Below, one piece after another: positions 54,970 through 63,983 of a stretch of DNA of 64,000 bases. The first letter of the stretch is position 1. Every line of letters starts with the position of its first letter. Source of the stretch: Flavobacterium shii (GTDB lineage: Bacteria; Bacteroidota; Bacteroidia; Flavobacteriales; Flavobacteriaceae). The position numbers and the translations under genes were made by a program. The notes beneath the pieces are model-generated. The model was not told the DNA's origin. It saw only the letters and a program-made list of their open reading frames with translations, and did not search any database. The stretch is taken from contig NZ_JAOZEW010000014.1 of assembly GCF_025847235.1 (NCBI RefSeq), forward strand, positions 101,854-165,853, written 5' to 3'.

Positions 54970-56664
54970 CTAGCTTCTTATTAATTTTCTGTATTTCAGA
55001 CGTTTTGGAGTTAAATCTCCACCTAAACGTTTCTTTTTGTTTTCTTCGTATTCTGAGAATCCTCCTTCGAAATAATATACTTCTGAGTTTCCTTCGAAAG
55101 CCAAGATGTGTGTACAAATCCTATCTAAGAACCATCTATCGTGAGAGATAACTACAGCACAACCAGCAAAATTCTCCAAACCTTCTTCTAGTGCACGAAG
55201 TGTATTTATATCCAAATCGTTCGTAGGCTCATCTAATAAAAGCACGTTTCCTTCTTCTTTTAATGTCATCGCAAGGTGTAAACGGTTACGCTCACCACCT
55301 GATAATGTTGAAACTTTTTTATTTTGATCGCTTCCGCCAAAGTTAAAACGACTTAAGTAAGCACGAGAGTTTACCTGACGTCCACCCATCATGATTAATT
55401 CCTGACCATCGCAGAAATTCTCCCAGATAGATTTGTTAGGGTCAATATTTGAGTGCGCCTGATCTACATAAGCAATTTTTACAGTTTCTCCTATAGCAAA
55501 TTCTCCGCTATCTGGCTTTTCTTCGCCCATAATCATTCTAAAGATAGTCGATTTACCAGCACCGTTTGGTCCGATGATACCAACAATTCCAGCTTGTGGC
55601 AAAGTAAAGTTTAAATTATCATACAATAATTTATCTCCAAATGCTTTGGCTACATTTTTAGCTTCGATAACATTTGTTCCTAAACGTGGACCGTTCGGGA
55701 TATAGATTTCTAGATTTTCATCTAGTTGTTTTTGATCTTCGTTTAATAATTTGTCGTAATTCTGTAAACGTGCTTTTTGTTTTGTCTGACGTCCTTTTGC
55801 TCCCTGACGAACCCAGTCAAGCTCACGCTCTAAGTTTTTACGACGTTTTGAAGCCACTTTTTCTTCAAGTGCCATTCTGCTAGATTTTTGATCCAACCAA
55901 GAAGAATAATTTCCTTTCCACGGAATACCTTCTCCTCTATCTAACTCAAGAATCCAACCTGCAACATTATCAAGGAAATATCTATCGTGTGTTACAGCAA
56001 TTACAGTACCTGCATATTGTGCTAAGTGTTGCTCTAACCAAAGTACCGACTCAGCATCTAAGTGGTTGGTAGGCTCATCAAGTAATAATACATCAGGCTG
56101 TTGTAATAATAAACGACATAATGCAACACGACGACGCTCTCCTCCTGAAAGGTTTTTAATTGGCGTATCTCCGTCTGGGGTACGTAACGCATCCATTGCA
56201 ATTTCTAGTTTTGTATCGATTTCCCAAGCTCCTAATGCATCAATTTTATCTTGCAAAGCAGCCTGACGATCCATTAACTTCTCCATTTTATCGGCATCTT
56301 CATAGTTTTCCGGAAGACCAAATAAGTCGTTGATTTTATTGTATTCTTCTAGAACTGCCATCGTTTCGGCTACTCCTTCACGTACAATTTCAATAACTGT
56401 TTTTTCATCATCTAATTGTGGTTCTTGTTCTAAATAACCAACTGTATATCCTGGAGCAAAAACTACATCTCCTTGGTAATTTTTATCAACACCAGCAATA
56501 ATCTTCAAAAGCGAAGATTTTCCTGAACCATTTAAACCTAAAATACCAATTTTTGCTCCGTAAAAAAAGCTTAAATAGATATTCTTTAGCACTTGCTTGT
56601 CACTACTTGAGTATGTTTTACTCAATTTTGACATGGAGAAAATTACTTTCTTATCGTCTGACAT
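54970..56664 (-). CDS. ettA: Energy-dependent translational throttle protein EttA
   Basis: EttA is an ABC-F ATPase that binds the ribosomal E site and gates entry to elongation. The 564-residue protein has two ABC domains: Walker A motifs GLNGSGKSSLL and GPNGAGKSTIF, signature motifs NLSGGERRRVAL and TLSGGERNRLHL, and Walker B DEPTNHLDAESVLWLE and DEPTNDLDINTLRALE. The arm domain of EttA is present between (residues about 85-145), and the linker has the RQGAKGRQTKQKARL pattern. Length is typical. No membrane segments, so it is not a transporter. Confidence 0.95.
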   Translation of the reverse strand: MSDDKKVIFSMSKLSKTYSSSDKQVLKNIYLSFFYGAKIGILGLNGSGKSSLLKIIAGVDKNYQGDVVFAPGYTVGYLEQEPQLDDEKTVIEIVREGVAETMAVLEEYNKINDLFGLPENYEDADKMEKLMDRQAALQDKIDALGAWEIDTKLEIAMDALRTPDGDTPIKNLSGGERRRVALCRLLLQQPDVLLLDEPTNHLDAESVLWLEQHLAQYAGTVIAVTHDRYFLDNVAGWILELDRGEGIPWKGNYSSWLDQKSSRMALEEKVASKRRKNLERELDWVRQGAKGRQTKQKARLQNYDKLLNEDQKQLDENLEIYIPNGPRLGTNVIEAKNVAKAFGDKLLYDNLNFTLPQAGIVGIIGPNGAGKSTIFRMIMGEEKPDSGEFAIGETVKIAYVDQAHSNIDPNKSIWENFCDGQELIMMGGRQVNSRAYLSRFNFGGSDQNKKVSTLSGGERNRLHLAMTLKEEGNVLLLDEPTNDLDINTLRALEEGLENFAGCAVVISHDRWFLDRICTHILAFEGNSEVYYFEGGFSEYEENKKKRLGGDLTPKRLKYRKLIRS

Positions 56665-56698
56665 TCTTATTTATTTTAAATTTTATTATTTATCTTGT

Positions 56699-56875
56699 TT
56701 AAACTCTTCCTTTTAAAGCATTAAAAACCCATGCGTTGGCTAAAAAACCTACTCCTGTTGCGGCAAATCCCCAACCTGAAACATCTCTATATCTAAAAAT
56801 GCCAAGTCCTATTAGGAGAAATCCCATTATTACCATTATAAAAGTTGCCCATCCTAAGATTGTGTTTTTATTCAT
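56699..56875 (-). CDS. Small membrane protein (CAL67264 type)
   Basis: The 58-residue protein (start ATG 56875, MNKNTILGWATF) has two membrane helices (about 7-26 and 34-53) joined by FRYRDVSGWG. Such a small protein is common in flavobacteria and is annotated CAL67264 family membrane protein from my memory of the family name. Function unknown. In-frame upstream ATGs at 56887 and 56881 exist; the start chosen is the one fitting the family. Confidence 0.65.
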   Translation of the reverse strand: MNKNTILGWATFIMVIMGFLLIGLGIFRYRDVSGWGFAATGVGFLANAWVFNALKGRV

Positions 56876-56937
56876 CCCCATAATCACGGTATTGTTTTAT
56901 ATTATATAAGCTTACAAATATCGGTAATTTTAGTCGC

Positions 56938-57942
56938 TTAATTAAATATTTTATATAGCATTTCTTTTAATAAATCAGATTGCGGTAATGCATTGGCTCC
57001 TACACCTTTACTTTTTAAATCAATATCACGTAATGAAGAAACTACCTGACTTACTTTTCTCATTGGATAGTTTTTTATGGCTAAATCATATTCTTTTAAA
57101 AAATAAGGATTTACACCAATTGCTGTTGCCACATTTTTCGGGTTTTTATCCTTTAATCCATGGTATTTTAATAACTGAATAAAGAAACCAAAAATTAAGC
57201 CTGTCGTCATAACTAGCGGATAATCTTTAGGGTTATGCGCAAAGTTCTCGGCAATTTTATATGCTTTAACCTGATCACGTTCTCCAATTGCTTTACGTAA
57301 CTCAAAAACATTATAATCTTTACTAAAACCGATATTTTCCTCTATATGTGTAGGTGAAATTGCAGTTCCTTTTGGCAAAATTATCTGCAATTTTTCTAAT
57401 TCATTATTGATTTTACTTAAATCTGTACCCAAAAACTCAACCAACATTGCATTGGCTTTTGGTTCGATAGAATATCCTTTCCCCGACAAAACTCTTTTGA
57501 TCCAGTCGCCTACTTGGTTTTCGTATAACTTCTTACTTTCATAAACGAGCCCTTTTTGACCTAATAATTTAGTCACTTTTTTACGTTTATCAAGTGTTTT
57601 ATACTTGTAACAAAATACCAAAACCGTTGTTTCCATTGGATTCCCTGCATAAGCCTCAAGTTTATCGATTGTTCTTGATAAATCTTGTGCTTCTTTTACA
57701 ATAATAACCTGACGATCGGCCATCATAGGATAACGTTTTGCAGCCGAAACCACATCATCTACAGTTACATCACGACCGTATAAAACCGTTTGATTAAAAC
57801 CTTTTTCTTCTTCAGATAAAACGTTTTTCTCTATATACTCGGCTAATTTGTCAATATAATAAGGCTCCTCTCCCATCAGGAAATAGATAGGCTTGATATT
57901 CCCAGCTTTGATATCATTAACAATTTTTATAACTTCATCCAT
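56938..57942 (-). CDS. holA: DNA polymerase III, delta subunit
   Basis: HolA is the clamp-loader wrench that opens the beta ring. The 334-residue protein has the N-terminal domain I (about 1-140, YFLMGEEPYYIDKLAEYI, then YPMMADRQVIIVKEAQDL), the AAA+-like middle domain (LEFLGTDLSKINNELEKL), and the C-terminal collar (DYPLVMTTGLIFGFFIQLLKYHGL). As is usual for delta it lacks a functional Walker A motif. It is divergent from the HsdR_N-type gene. Confidence 0.94.
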   Translation of the reverse strand: MDEVIKIVNDIKAGNIKPIYFLMGEEPYYIDKLAEYIEKNVLSEEEKGFNQTVLYGRDVTVDDVVSAAKRYPMMADRQVIIVKEAQDLSRTIDKLEAYAGNPMETTVLVFCYKYKTLDKRKKVTKLLGQKGLVYESKKLYENQVGDWIKRVLSGKGYSIEPKANAMLVEFLGTDLSKINNELEKLQIILPKGTAISPTHIEENIGFSKDYNVFELRKAIGERDQVKAYKIAENFAHNPKDYPLVMTTGLIFGFFIQLLKYHGLKDKNPKNVATAIGVNPYFLKEYDLAIKNYPMRKVSQVVSSLRDIDLKSKGVGANALPQSDLLKEMLYKIFN

Positions 57943-58024
57943 TTCTTTATTGTTACAAGTTTAATGTTTAAGGTTGTTGTTTCAATATCTTGAAACTTTA
58001 AACCTGAAACCTAAAACTATTTTA

Positions 58025-58032
58025 TATTTTTG
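58025..58032 (+). promoter_or_regulatory. Promoter -7 element for the HsdR_N-type gene
   Basis: TATTTTTG (TAnnTTTG), only 5 bases before the ATG at 58037; the transcript would be nearly leaderless. Confidence 0.5.
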
Positions 58033-58036
58033 CTTC

Positions 58037-58489
58037 ATGCAAAAACTAAATTTTCCCTCTTATATATTTCGATTCAAAAATAGCGAAAATAAAGTGTCTA
58101 TTTTTGATGAAATCAGGAAAAAATTTATCATTCTTACTCCAGAGGAATGGGTTCGCCAACATGTTGTTCAGTTCTTGATGATGGAGAAAAAATATCCAAA
58201 ATCATTGATCAATGTAGAGAAGGTTTTAAAAGTCAACGGGTTGCGTAAACGGTACGATATTGTAGTATATAACCCAGACGGCACTATATATATATTGGTA
58301 GAATGCAAAGCTCCGGAAGTGAAGATTTCGCAAGCAACTTTTGATCAGATAGCTCGTTATAATATGACAATGAAGGCACAATTTTTGACAGTTACCAATG
58401 GATTAAATCATTATTTCTGTCAAATGGATTTTGAAAATGAAAAATACGAATTTCTAAGGGAATTACCCAATTATAATTCTCTAACATAA
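58037..58489 (+). CDS. Orphan HsdR N-terminal-like nuclease-fold protein
   Basis: The 150-residue protein resembles only the N-terminal domain of type I restriction R subunits. It shows TPEEWVRQHVVQFLMMEKKYP, then RYDIVVYNPDGTIYILVECKAPEV, where D and ECK fit the PD-(D/E)xK catalytic pattern. No helicase, methyltransferase or specificity gene is adjacent, so it is not a restriction system. Its role may be in DNA repair or replication given the holA neighbour, but that is inference. I start it at ATG 58037; the longer frame runs through the promoter. Confidence 0.82.
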   Translation: MQKLNFPSYIFRFKNSENKVSIFDEIRKKFIILTPEEWVRQHVVQFLMMEKKYPKSLINVEKVLKVNGLRKRYDIVVYNPDGTIYILVECKAPEVKISQATFDQIARYNMTMKAQFLTVTNGLNHYFCQMDFENEKYEFLRELPNYNSLT

Positions 58490-58505
58490 ATAAAACACAA
58501 TACAC

Positions 58506-59525
58506 TTGGATAAAATAGCAGTAGTCATTTTAAATTGGAATGGAGTAAAATTATTAGAACAGTTTTTACTATCGGTAGTGAATTTTTCACCTGAAGCAAC
58601 TATATATGTAGCAGATAATGCTTCGACAGATGCTTCAATTACATATGTAAAAGAGCATTTTCCTACCGTGAAAATTGTAGTGAATGCTGGTAATTATGGA
58701 TTTGCCCACGGATATAATGAAGCACTGCAACATATAGATGCCGAAATCTATGCTTTAATCAATTCGGATATCGAAGTTACAGAAAACTGGTTGCAACCAA
58801 TTTTGGATACTTTCGCAAAAGAACCAAAAACAGCTATCATTCAGCCGAAAATTTTAGATTATAAAAATAAATCACACTTTGAGTATGCAGGTGCTGCTGG
58901 TGGATTCATTGATAAATACGGATATCCTTTTTGTAGAGGGCGTATTTTCGAAACTATCGAAAAAGACAACAAACAATACGATGATAACTGTGAATTATTT
59001 TGGGCTTCGGGTGCATGTTTCTTTATAAGGAGTACTATTTTTAAAAATTTAAAAGGTTTTGATGAAGTTTTTTTTGCGCATCAGGAAGAAATAGATCTAT
59101 GTTGGCGTGCAATTAATCTTGGCCACACAATCAAATACAATTCACAATCTATTGTGTATCACGTAGGTGGAGCAACATTACAACAAAGCAACCCTAGGAA
59201 GACCTACTTGAACTTTAGGAACTCATTATTAATGCTTACTAAAAATTTGCCAAAACGAGGTTTTTATGGCATCCTTTTTGTTAGAATGATTCTAGATGGT
59301 ATCGCAGGTATACGATTTTTAACGCAAGGAAAGTTCAATCATACTTGGGCAATTTTACAAGCCCATTTTTCTTTTTATAGTCTTTTTTCAAAATATTATA
59401 AAAAAAGAAGTAATTTTCAAACGCAGGAATACTATATGATTAAAAGTATCGTTTTCCTGTACTATGTGAAGAAAATCCACGTATTTAAAGATATCTTTAA
59501 CAATAATCAAATTAATAACCCTTAA
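58506..59525 (+). CDS. Family 2 glycosyltransferase
   Basis: The 339-residue GT-A enzyme transfers a sugar from an activated donor to an unknown acceptor, probably for surface polysaccharide. It has VVILNWNGVKLLEQFL, the DxD-like VADNAST and NSDIEVT motifs, SGACFFIRSTIF and HQEEIDLCWRA as acceptor-side acidic motif. The C-terminus has a hydrophobic segment (about 245-270) that might associate with the membrane. It starts at a TTG at 58506; there is no ATG between the previous stop and the conserved beta strand. Confidence 0.9.
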   Translation: MDKIAVVILNWNGVKLLEQFLLSVVNFSPEATIYVADNASTDASITYVKEHFPTVKIVVNAGNYGFAHGYNEALQHIDAEIYALINSDIEVTENWLQPILDTFAKEPKTAIIQPKILDYKNKSHFEYAGAAGGFIDKYGYPFCRGRIFETIEKDNKQYDDNCELFWASGACFFIRSTIFKNLKGFDEVFFAHQEEIDLCWRAINLGHTIKYNSQSIVYHVGGATLQQSNPRKTYLNFRNSLLMLTKNLPKRGFYGILFVRMILDGIAGIRFLTQGKFNHTWAILQAHFSFYSLFSKYYKKRSNFQTQEYYMIKSIVFLYYVKKIHVFKDIFNNNQINNP

Positions 59526-59530
59526 CTTTG
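59523..59530 (+). promoter_or_regulatory. Promoter -7 element for the OmpA-like gene
   Basis: TAACTTTG (TAnnTTTG), 32 bases before the ATG and overlapping the stop codon of the preceding glycosyltransferase gene. Confidence 0.55.
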
Positions 59531-59561
59531 TAATCAAAAGTCTAATTAAATTTTATTTTTT

Positions 59562-60398
59562 ATGAGAAAAATATTTATCGCTCTAACAGCATTAATGGTA
59601 CTATCTTCGTGTGTTTCTAAAAAGAAATATGCTGACTTAGAAGCTAAAAACAAAGAAACTCAAGATTTACTAAATTCTTGTACTGTAAAATTAAATTCTT
59701 GTTTAGAAGAAAGAGCTGGATTAACTGCTACAGTTGCTAGTTTAAAAGACCACAATCAGAATTTAATAAATAGTTCTAAAGACTTAACAATGCTTACTTC
59801 TAAAGGAGCTGAAAATCTAGAGAAATCTTTAGAGAGCCTAAAAGAAAAAGACTTAAAAATATCTAGACTTCAAGATGCTTTAACTAAAAAAGATAGTGTT
59901 ACACTTGCTTTGGTTACTAGTTTAAAAGGAGCTGTTGGTATTAACGATCCAGACATTGAAATTAATGTTGAAAAAGGAGTTGTATTTATTTCTATCGCTG
60001 ACAAATTATTATTTAAAAGTGGTAGCTATGATGTAACTGATAAAGCTAAAACAGTTTTGGCTAAAGTTGCTAAAGTAGTAAATGACAAACCAGATTTTGA
60101 GTGTATGGTTGAAGGTCACACAGATAACGTTCCTTACAAAAGCAACGGAATTTTGTTAGACAACTGGGATTTAAGTGTTAAACGTTCTACATCTATAGTT
60201 CGTGTATTAACAGATGACCTTGGCGTTAATCCAGCAAAATTAATTGCTGCAGGTAGAAGTTCTTATGTACCATTAGTTGCAAATGACACACCTGAAAACA
60301 AAGCGCGTAACAGAAGAACTCGTATTGTTGTAATGCCTAAAATTGACCAATTCTATGATATGGTTGAAAAAGAAATGAAAAAACAATCAGGTAAATAA
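59562..60398 (+). CDS. OmpA-family peptidoglycan-binding lipoprotein
   Basis: The 278-residue protein has a lipoprotein signal (C17 in MVLSSCVSKKKY), a coiled-coil region (about 20-125, ADLEAKNKETQDLLN, LEKSLESLKEKDLKISRLQDALTK) and an OmpA-like domain (about 140-260) with the peptidoglycan-binding residues in EGHTDNVPY and NRRTRIVV. It would sit in the outer membrane facing the periplasm, linking it to the cell wall. A strong terminator follows. Confidence 0.93.
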   Translation: MRKIFIALTALMVLSSCVSKKKYADLEAKNKETQDLLNSCTVKLNSCLEERAGLTATVASLKDHNQNLINSSKDLTMLTSKGAENLEKSLESLKEKDLKISRLQDALTKKDSVTLALVTSLKGAVGINDPDIEINVEKGVVFISIADKLLFKSGSYDVTDKAKTVLAKVAKVVNDKPDFECMVEGHTDNVPYKSNGILLDNWDLSVKRSTSIVRVLTDDLGVNPAKLIAAGRSSYVPLVANDTPENKARNRRTRIVVMPKIDQFYDMVEKEMKKQSGK

Positions 60399-60450
60399 TC
60401 CGATTATTGAAGATTATTGAATCGCAGTAATAACGATTCCGAATAAAATT

Positions 60451-60485
60451 AAAAAGCCAGTGAAAATTTTCACTGGCTTTTTTTT
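60451..60485 (+). terminator. Terminator of the OmpA-like gene
   Basis: AAAAGCCAGTGAAA pairs with TTTTCACTGGCTTTT, followed by TTTTT. Beyond it, 60486-60640 holds nothing I recognise. Confidence 0.92.
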
Positions 60486-60640
60486 GCATTATTTTGCTCG
60501 TTTAATTAGGCTTACACTCAACTATGCCTAACAAAAAAATATAGTGTATCTCCTTGAGCGGAGTTGAAGATTTTATCTTGTAAAATTTGCTATACTTCTA
60601 AGCGATGAAGATTTACATATACATACACCATGAAAACAGA

Positions 60641-60666
60641 AAAAGCAGGTCAATTGACCTGCTTTT
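60641..60666 (-). terminator. Terminator of the Sua5/YciO gene
   Basis: AAAAGCAGGTCAATTGACCT then GCTTTT is a perfect 13-bp palindrome; the minus strand continues with T residues. It lies 46 bases after the stop. Confidence 0.85.
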
Positions 60667-60712
60667 ATGTATCCTTAATTTTTTTAATGACTAATCAAAA
60701 AGAAATGGGTTT

Positions 60713-61333
60713 TTACAAAATATCTAAACTCCCTTTTCCTTCTCTGATTATAATTGGCTCATTATCTGATAGATCTATTATTGTAGATCCTACATTATCT
60801 CCGTAACCGCCATCGATAACCATGTCTACCAAATTTTGCCATTTCTCAAAAATAAGCTCCGGATCGGTTGTATACTCGATAACATCATCTTCATCACGAA
60901 TAGATGTAGAAACAATAGGATTTCCTAATTGACGTACAATTTCTAATGCGATTGAATTGTCAGGAACACGGATTCCGACTGTAGTTTTCTTTTTAAACTC
61001 CTTTGGTAAATTATTATTTCCTGGTAGAATAAAAGTATACGGTCCTGGTAACGCCCTCTTTAATATCTTAAAAGTCGATGTATCTATTTGTCGAACATAA
61101 TCCGACAAATTACTCAAATCATGACAAATAAATGAAAAGTTTGCTTTCTCAAGTTTTACTCCTTTTATTTTTGCGATACGCTCAAGCGCACGTGAATTTG
61201 TAATATCACAGCCCAAACCATAGACAGTATCGGTAGGATAAATAATCAAACCTCCGTTTTTTAAAACCTTGACTACTTTTGCAATAGCAGCCTCATTAGG
61301 TTTATCTGGGTATATTTTAATAAATTCTGCCAT
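60713..61333 (-). CDS. L-threonylcarbamoyladenylate synthase (Sua5/YciO/YrdC family)
   Basis: The 206-residue protein is a member of the YrdC fold family that makes threonylcarbamoyl-AMP for tRNA t6A modification, or of the closely related YciO group. Motifs are GLIIYPTDTVYGLGCDI, RALPGPYTFILPGNN, TVGIRVPDN and the SxR element in PIVSTSIRDEDD. The long spacing and KxRxS-type residues suggest the YciO branch, whose cellular role is less clear. tsaE is also in this window but far away. Confidence 0.85.
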   Translation of the reverse strand: MAEFIKIYPDKPNEAAIAKVVKVLKNGGLIIYPTDTVYGLGCDITNSRALERIAKIKGVKLEKANFSFICHDLSNLSDYVRQIDTSTFKILKRALPGPYTFILPGNNNLPKEFKKKTTVGIRVPDNSIALEIVRQLGNPIVSTSIRDEDDVIEYTTDPELIFEKWQNLVDMVIDGGYGDNVGSTIIDLSDNEPIIIREGKGSLDIL

Positions 61334-61396
61334 TTACAATTTAGTTTTAAAGTTTATTTTGTTTAAAATTCAAAAGATTCTTCAATTAGTCCACAT

Positions 61397-61470
61397 ATCC
61401 TCTTTCCTCTTCTATCCTCTTTCCTCTTCTATCCTCTTTCCTCTTCTATCCTCTTTCCTCTTCTATCCTC
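61397..61470. repeat. 17-bp tandem repeats
   Basis: Four identical copies of ATCCTCTTTCCTCTTCT start at 61397, 61414, 61431 and 61448, then a partial copy at 61465 that runs into the helicase stop codon. The repeats are pure pyrimidine-rich on the plus strand. Tract length may vary among strains. Confidence 0.95.
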
Positions 61471-63806
61471 TACCCAATTACATCCAGCTTGGCAAAACGA
61501 AGCAATAATTTTTTAAGTCCACCAACTTCAAATCGAATCTCGGCTTTTTTATCTGCTCCTACTCCATCTAAATTCACAACCTCACCTTTACCAAAACGTT
61601 CATGCATCACAACATTACCAATGGTTAATTTATTATCAAATAAATTTGGTGCACTTCCGCTATTTGGATTACTTGATACAGGTTTTAATTTACGAATATT
61701 TAAATCTGCTTTTGGCTCATTACCAGTAACAGTTTTAGGCGGAGTTGTCGCTATTGGTTTTGCTAAACGTAATTTTGATTTATCAACATCACCAAAAACA
61801 TCAATATCAATCATTGGCTTATAACGATAACCACTTTCTACTGGAGTTAAATATTCCAAATATTGCGCATCAATTTCCTCTATAAAACGAGATGGCTCAC
61901 TGTCTGTTAATTTCCCCCAACGGTAACGTGATTGTGCGTAGGTCAAATAAGCTTGATGCTCTGCGCGTGTTAAAGCTACGTAAAATAAACGACGTTCCTC
62001 TTCAAGTTCACTTCTTGTACTCATACTCATGGCACTCGGAAACAAATCCTCTTCCATCCCAACAACAAAAACATGAGGGAATTCTAATCCTTTTGCAAGG
62101 TGAATCGTCATTAAGCCAACTCTGTCCTCATCACTTGTATCTTTATCCAAATCGGTTGCAAGTGCCACATCTTCCATAAACTCGGACAATGCACCTCTTG
62201 CTCCATCAATTTCTTTCTGACCTTCGGTAAAATCTTTTATACCATTTAGTAATTCTTCAATATTCTGAACTTTTGCCATTCCCTCAGGTGTAGCATCTTT
62301 TTTAAGTTCTTGTACCAATCCTGTTTTTCTAGCAACATGATCAGTAATATAAAAAGCGTCCTGATTTTGATCAATGACCTGAAAACTCTGAATCATCGTT
62401 ACAAAATCCCTGATTTTATTCTTTGTACCTGTATTCAGCTTCAAGTCGATTTTATCAATATTCACCATCACTTCCCAAATCGAACGCTTGTAATGATTAG
62501 CCGCAATCGTCAATTTTTCAACCGTAGTATCACCAATTCCACGAGCCGGATAATTAATCACACGAACCAATGCTTCTTCATCTTTTGGATTGATCACCAA
62601 ACGCAAATAACATAAAACGTCTTTGATCTCCTTACGTTGGTAAAATGATAATCCACCATAAATTCGATACGGAATATCACGTTTTCTTAACGCATCTTCC
62701 ATTGCACGAGATTGTGCATTGGTACGGTATAAAATTGCAAAAGAACCATTAGAAAGTTGATTTTGCATTTTTTGTTCAAAAATTGTGCTTGCCACAAAAC
62801 GTCCTTCTTCAGCATCTGTTAAACTTCTGTGGACTTTAATTTTTGCACCAAAATCATTCGCAGTCCAAACTACTTTATCAAGTTTGGTCTTATTATGTTC
62901 CATTACAGTATTTGCCGCTTCAACAATATTTTTTGTTGAACGGTAATTTTGCTCTAAACGATACATGATTACACCTTCGTAATCTTTCTGAAAATTCAAA
63001 ATATTATTAATATTCGCTCCACGGAAAGCATAAATACTCTGCGCATCATCACCTACCACACATATATTCTGAAATTTATCAGACAAAGCCCTTACAATCA
63101 AATACTGAGAATGGTTTGTATCCTGGTACTCATCAACCAAAATATAACGAAAACGATTTTGATATTTCGCTAAAACTTCAGGAAAACGATTCAATAATTC
63201 ATTGGTTTTCAACAACAAGTCATCAAAATCCATCGCACCAGCTTTAAAACAACGGTCTACATACTGCTGATAAATTTCTCCCAATCTTGGTCTTTTTGCC
63301 ATGGCGTCAGCCTCTACCAATTCAGGATTATTAAAATATGCTTTTACCGTAATCAAACTGTTTTTGTAATTAGAGATACGGCCTAAAATTTGCTTTGGCT
63401 TATAAACATCACGATCCAGTTGCATTTCTTTTATGATTGAAGAAATCAATCTAGCAGAATCCTGTGAATCGTAAATCGTAAAATTAGACGGATATCCCAA
63501 ATGATCTGATTCTGCACGAAGAATACGTGCAAAAATCGAGTGAAAAGTTCCCATCCAAAGGTTTTTTGCCTCCGACGCTCCCACAATATCAGATATCCTG
63601 TGTTTCATCTCACGAGCCGCTTTATTAGTAAAAGTAAGCGACAAAATATTGAACGCATCAATACCCTGAGCCATCAAATAAGCAATTCTAATTGTTAAAA
63701 CACGAGTTTTCCCCGAACCTGCCCCAGCAATAATAATCATTGGCCCGTCTTTCTTTAAAACAGGCTGCCTCTGTGCTTCATTGAGCTGGTCAATGTATTT
63801 TTGCAT
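61470..63806 (-). CDS. UvrD/PcrA-type superfamily 1 DNA helicase
   Basis: The 778-residue helicase unwinds DNA 3' to 5' in repair and replication restart. Motifs in order: Walker A AGAGSGKTRVL, TFTNKAAREMK, DEYQDTNHSQY, GDDAQSIYAFRGA, LEQNYRSTKNI, then RVGLMTIHLAKGLEFPHVFVVG and FYVALTRA in the second RecA domain. The C-terminal KOW/Tudor-like part (VVMHERFGKGEVVNLDG) binds RNA polymerase in PcrA. Start is taken at ATG 63806 (MQKYIDQ); an ATG at 63821 is also in frame but leaves almost no leader after the promoter element. Confidence 0.94.
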   Translation of the reverse strand: MQKYIDQLNEAQRQPVLKKDGPMIIIAGAGSGKTRVLTIRIAYLMAQGIDAFNILSLTFTNKAAREMKHRISDIVGASEAKNLWMGTFHSIFARILRAESDHLGYPSNFTIYDSQDSARLISSIIKEMQLDRDVYKPKQILGRISNYKNSLITVKAYFNNPELVEADAMAKRPRLGEIYQQYVDRCFKAGAMDFDDLLLKTNELLNRFPEVLAKYQNRFRYILVDEYQDTNHSQYLIVRALSDKFQNICVVGDDAQSIYAFRGANINNILNFQKDYEGVIMYRLEQNYRSTKNIVEAANTVMEHNKTKLDKVVWTANDFGAKIKVHRSLTDAEEGRFVASTIFEQKMQNQLSNGSFAILYRTNAQSRAMEDALRKRDIPYRIYGGLSFYQRKEIKDVLCYLRLVINPKDEEALVRVINYPARGIGDTTVEKLTIAANHYKRSIWEVMVNIDKIDLKLNTGTKNKIRDFVTMIQSFQVIDQNQDAFYITDHVARKTGLVQELKKDATPEGMAKVQNIEELLNGIKDFTEGQKEIDGARGALSEFMEDVALATDLDKDTSDEDRVGLMTIHLAKGLEFPHVFVVGMEEDLFPSAMSMSTRSELEEERRLFYVALTRAEHQAYLTYAQSRYRWGKLTDSEPSRFIEEIDAQYLEYLTPVESGYRYKPMIDIDVFGDVDKSKLRLAKPIATTPPKTVTGNEPKADLNIRKLKPVSSNPNSGSAPNLFDNKLTIGNVVMHERFGKGEVVNLDGVGADKKAEIRFEVGGLKKLLLRFAKLDVIG

Positions 63807-63829
63807 GAAATTTTTCTCCATAATTGATG

Positions 63830-63837
63830 CAAAAATA
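63830..63837 (-). promoter_or_regulatory. Promoter -7 element for the helicase gene
   Basis: The minus strand reads TATTTTTG (TAnnTTTG), 24 bases before the ATG at 63806 and 9 before that at 63821. Confidence 0.5.
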
Positions 63838-63920
63838 AGAATTTAAAAAGAAAGTTCCTAAGATGCTTAGGTACTGAGTTACTAAGTTTTTTTGAAGCAC
63901 AACAAAAGGCTTTCATTAAA

Positions 63921-63983
63921 CATAGTTCCCGCTTTCGGCTTTATCTCTCCGTTTCACTACGAGGATATCGCCTCTATCCTACC
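63921..63983 (-). ncRNA. Possible divergent structured element, copy 3
   Basis: On the minus strand GGTAGGATAGAGGCGATATC, then CTC, a 15-base middle, GAGAGATAAAGCCGAAAGCG and GGAAC. The GATAG, ATCC and GATA-AGC elements occur in the same order and spacing as in copies 1 and 2, but the sequences differ in detail. The match is by eye and weak. Confidence 0.3.

Noticed and set aside
60486..60640. Possible small gene between the OmpA-like gene and the Sua5/YciO gene
   Set aside because: No frame with a plausible start or conserved pattern was found; the region is only AT-rich spacer with a CTCCTTGAGCGGAG-like fragment.
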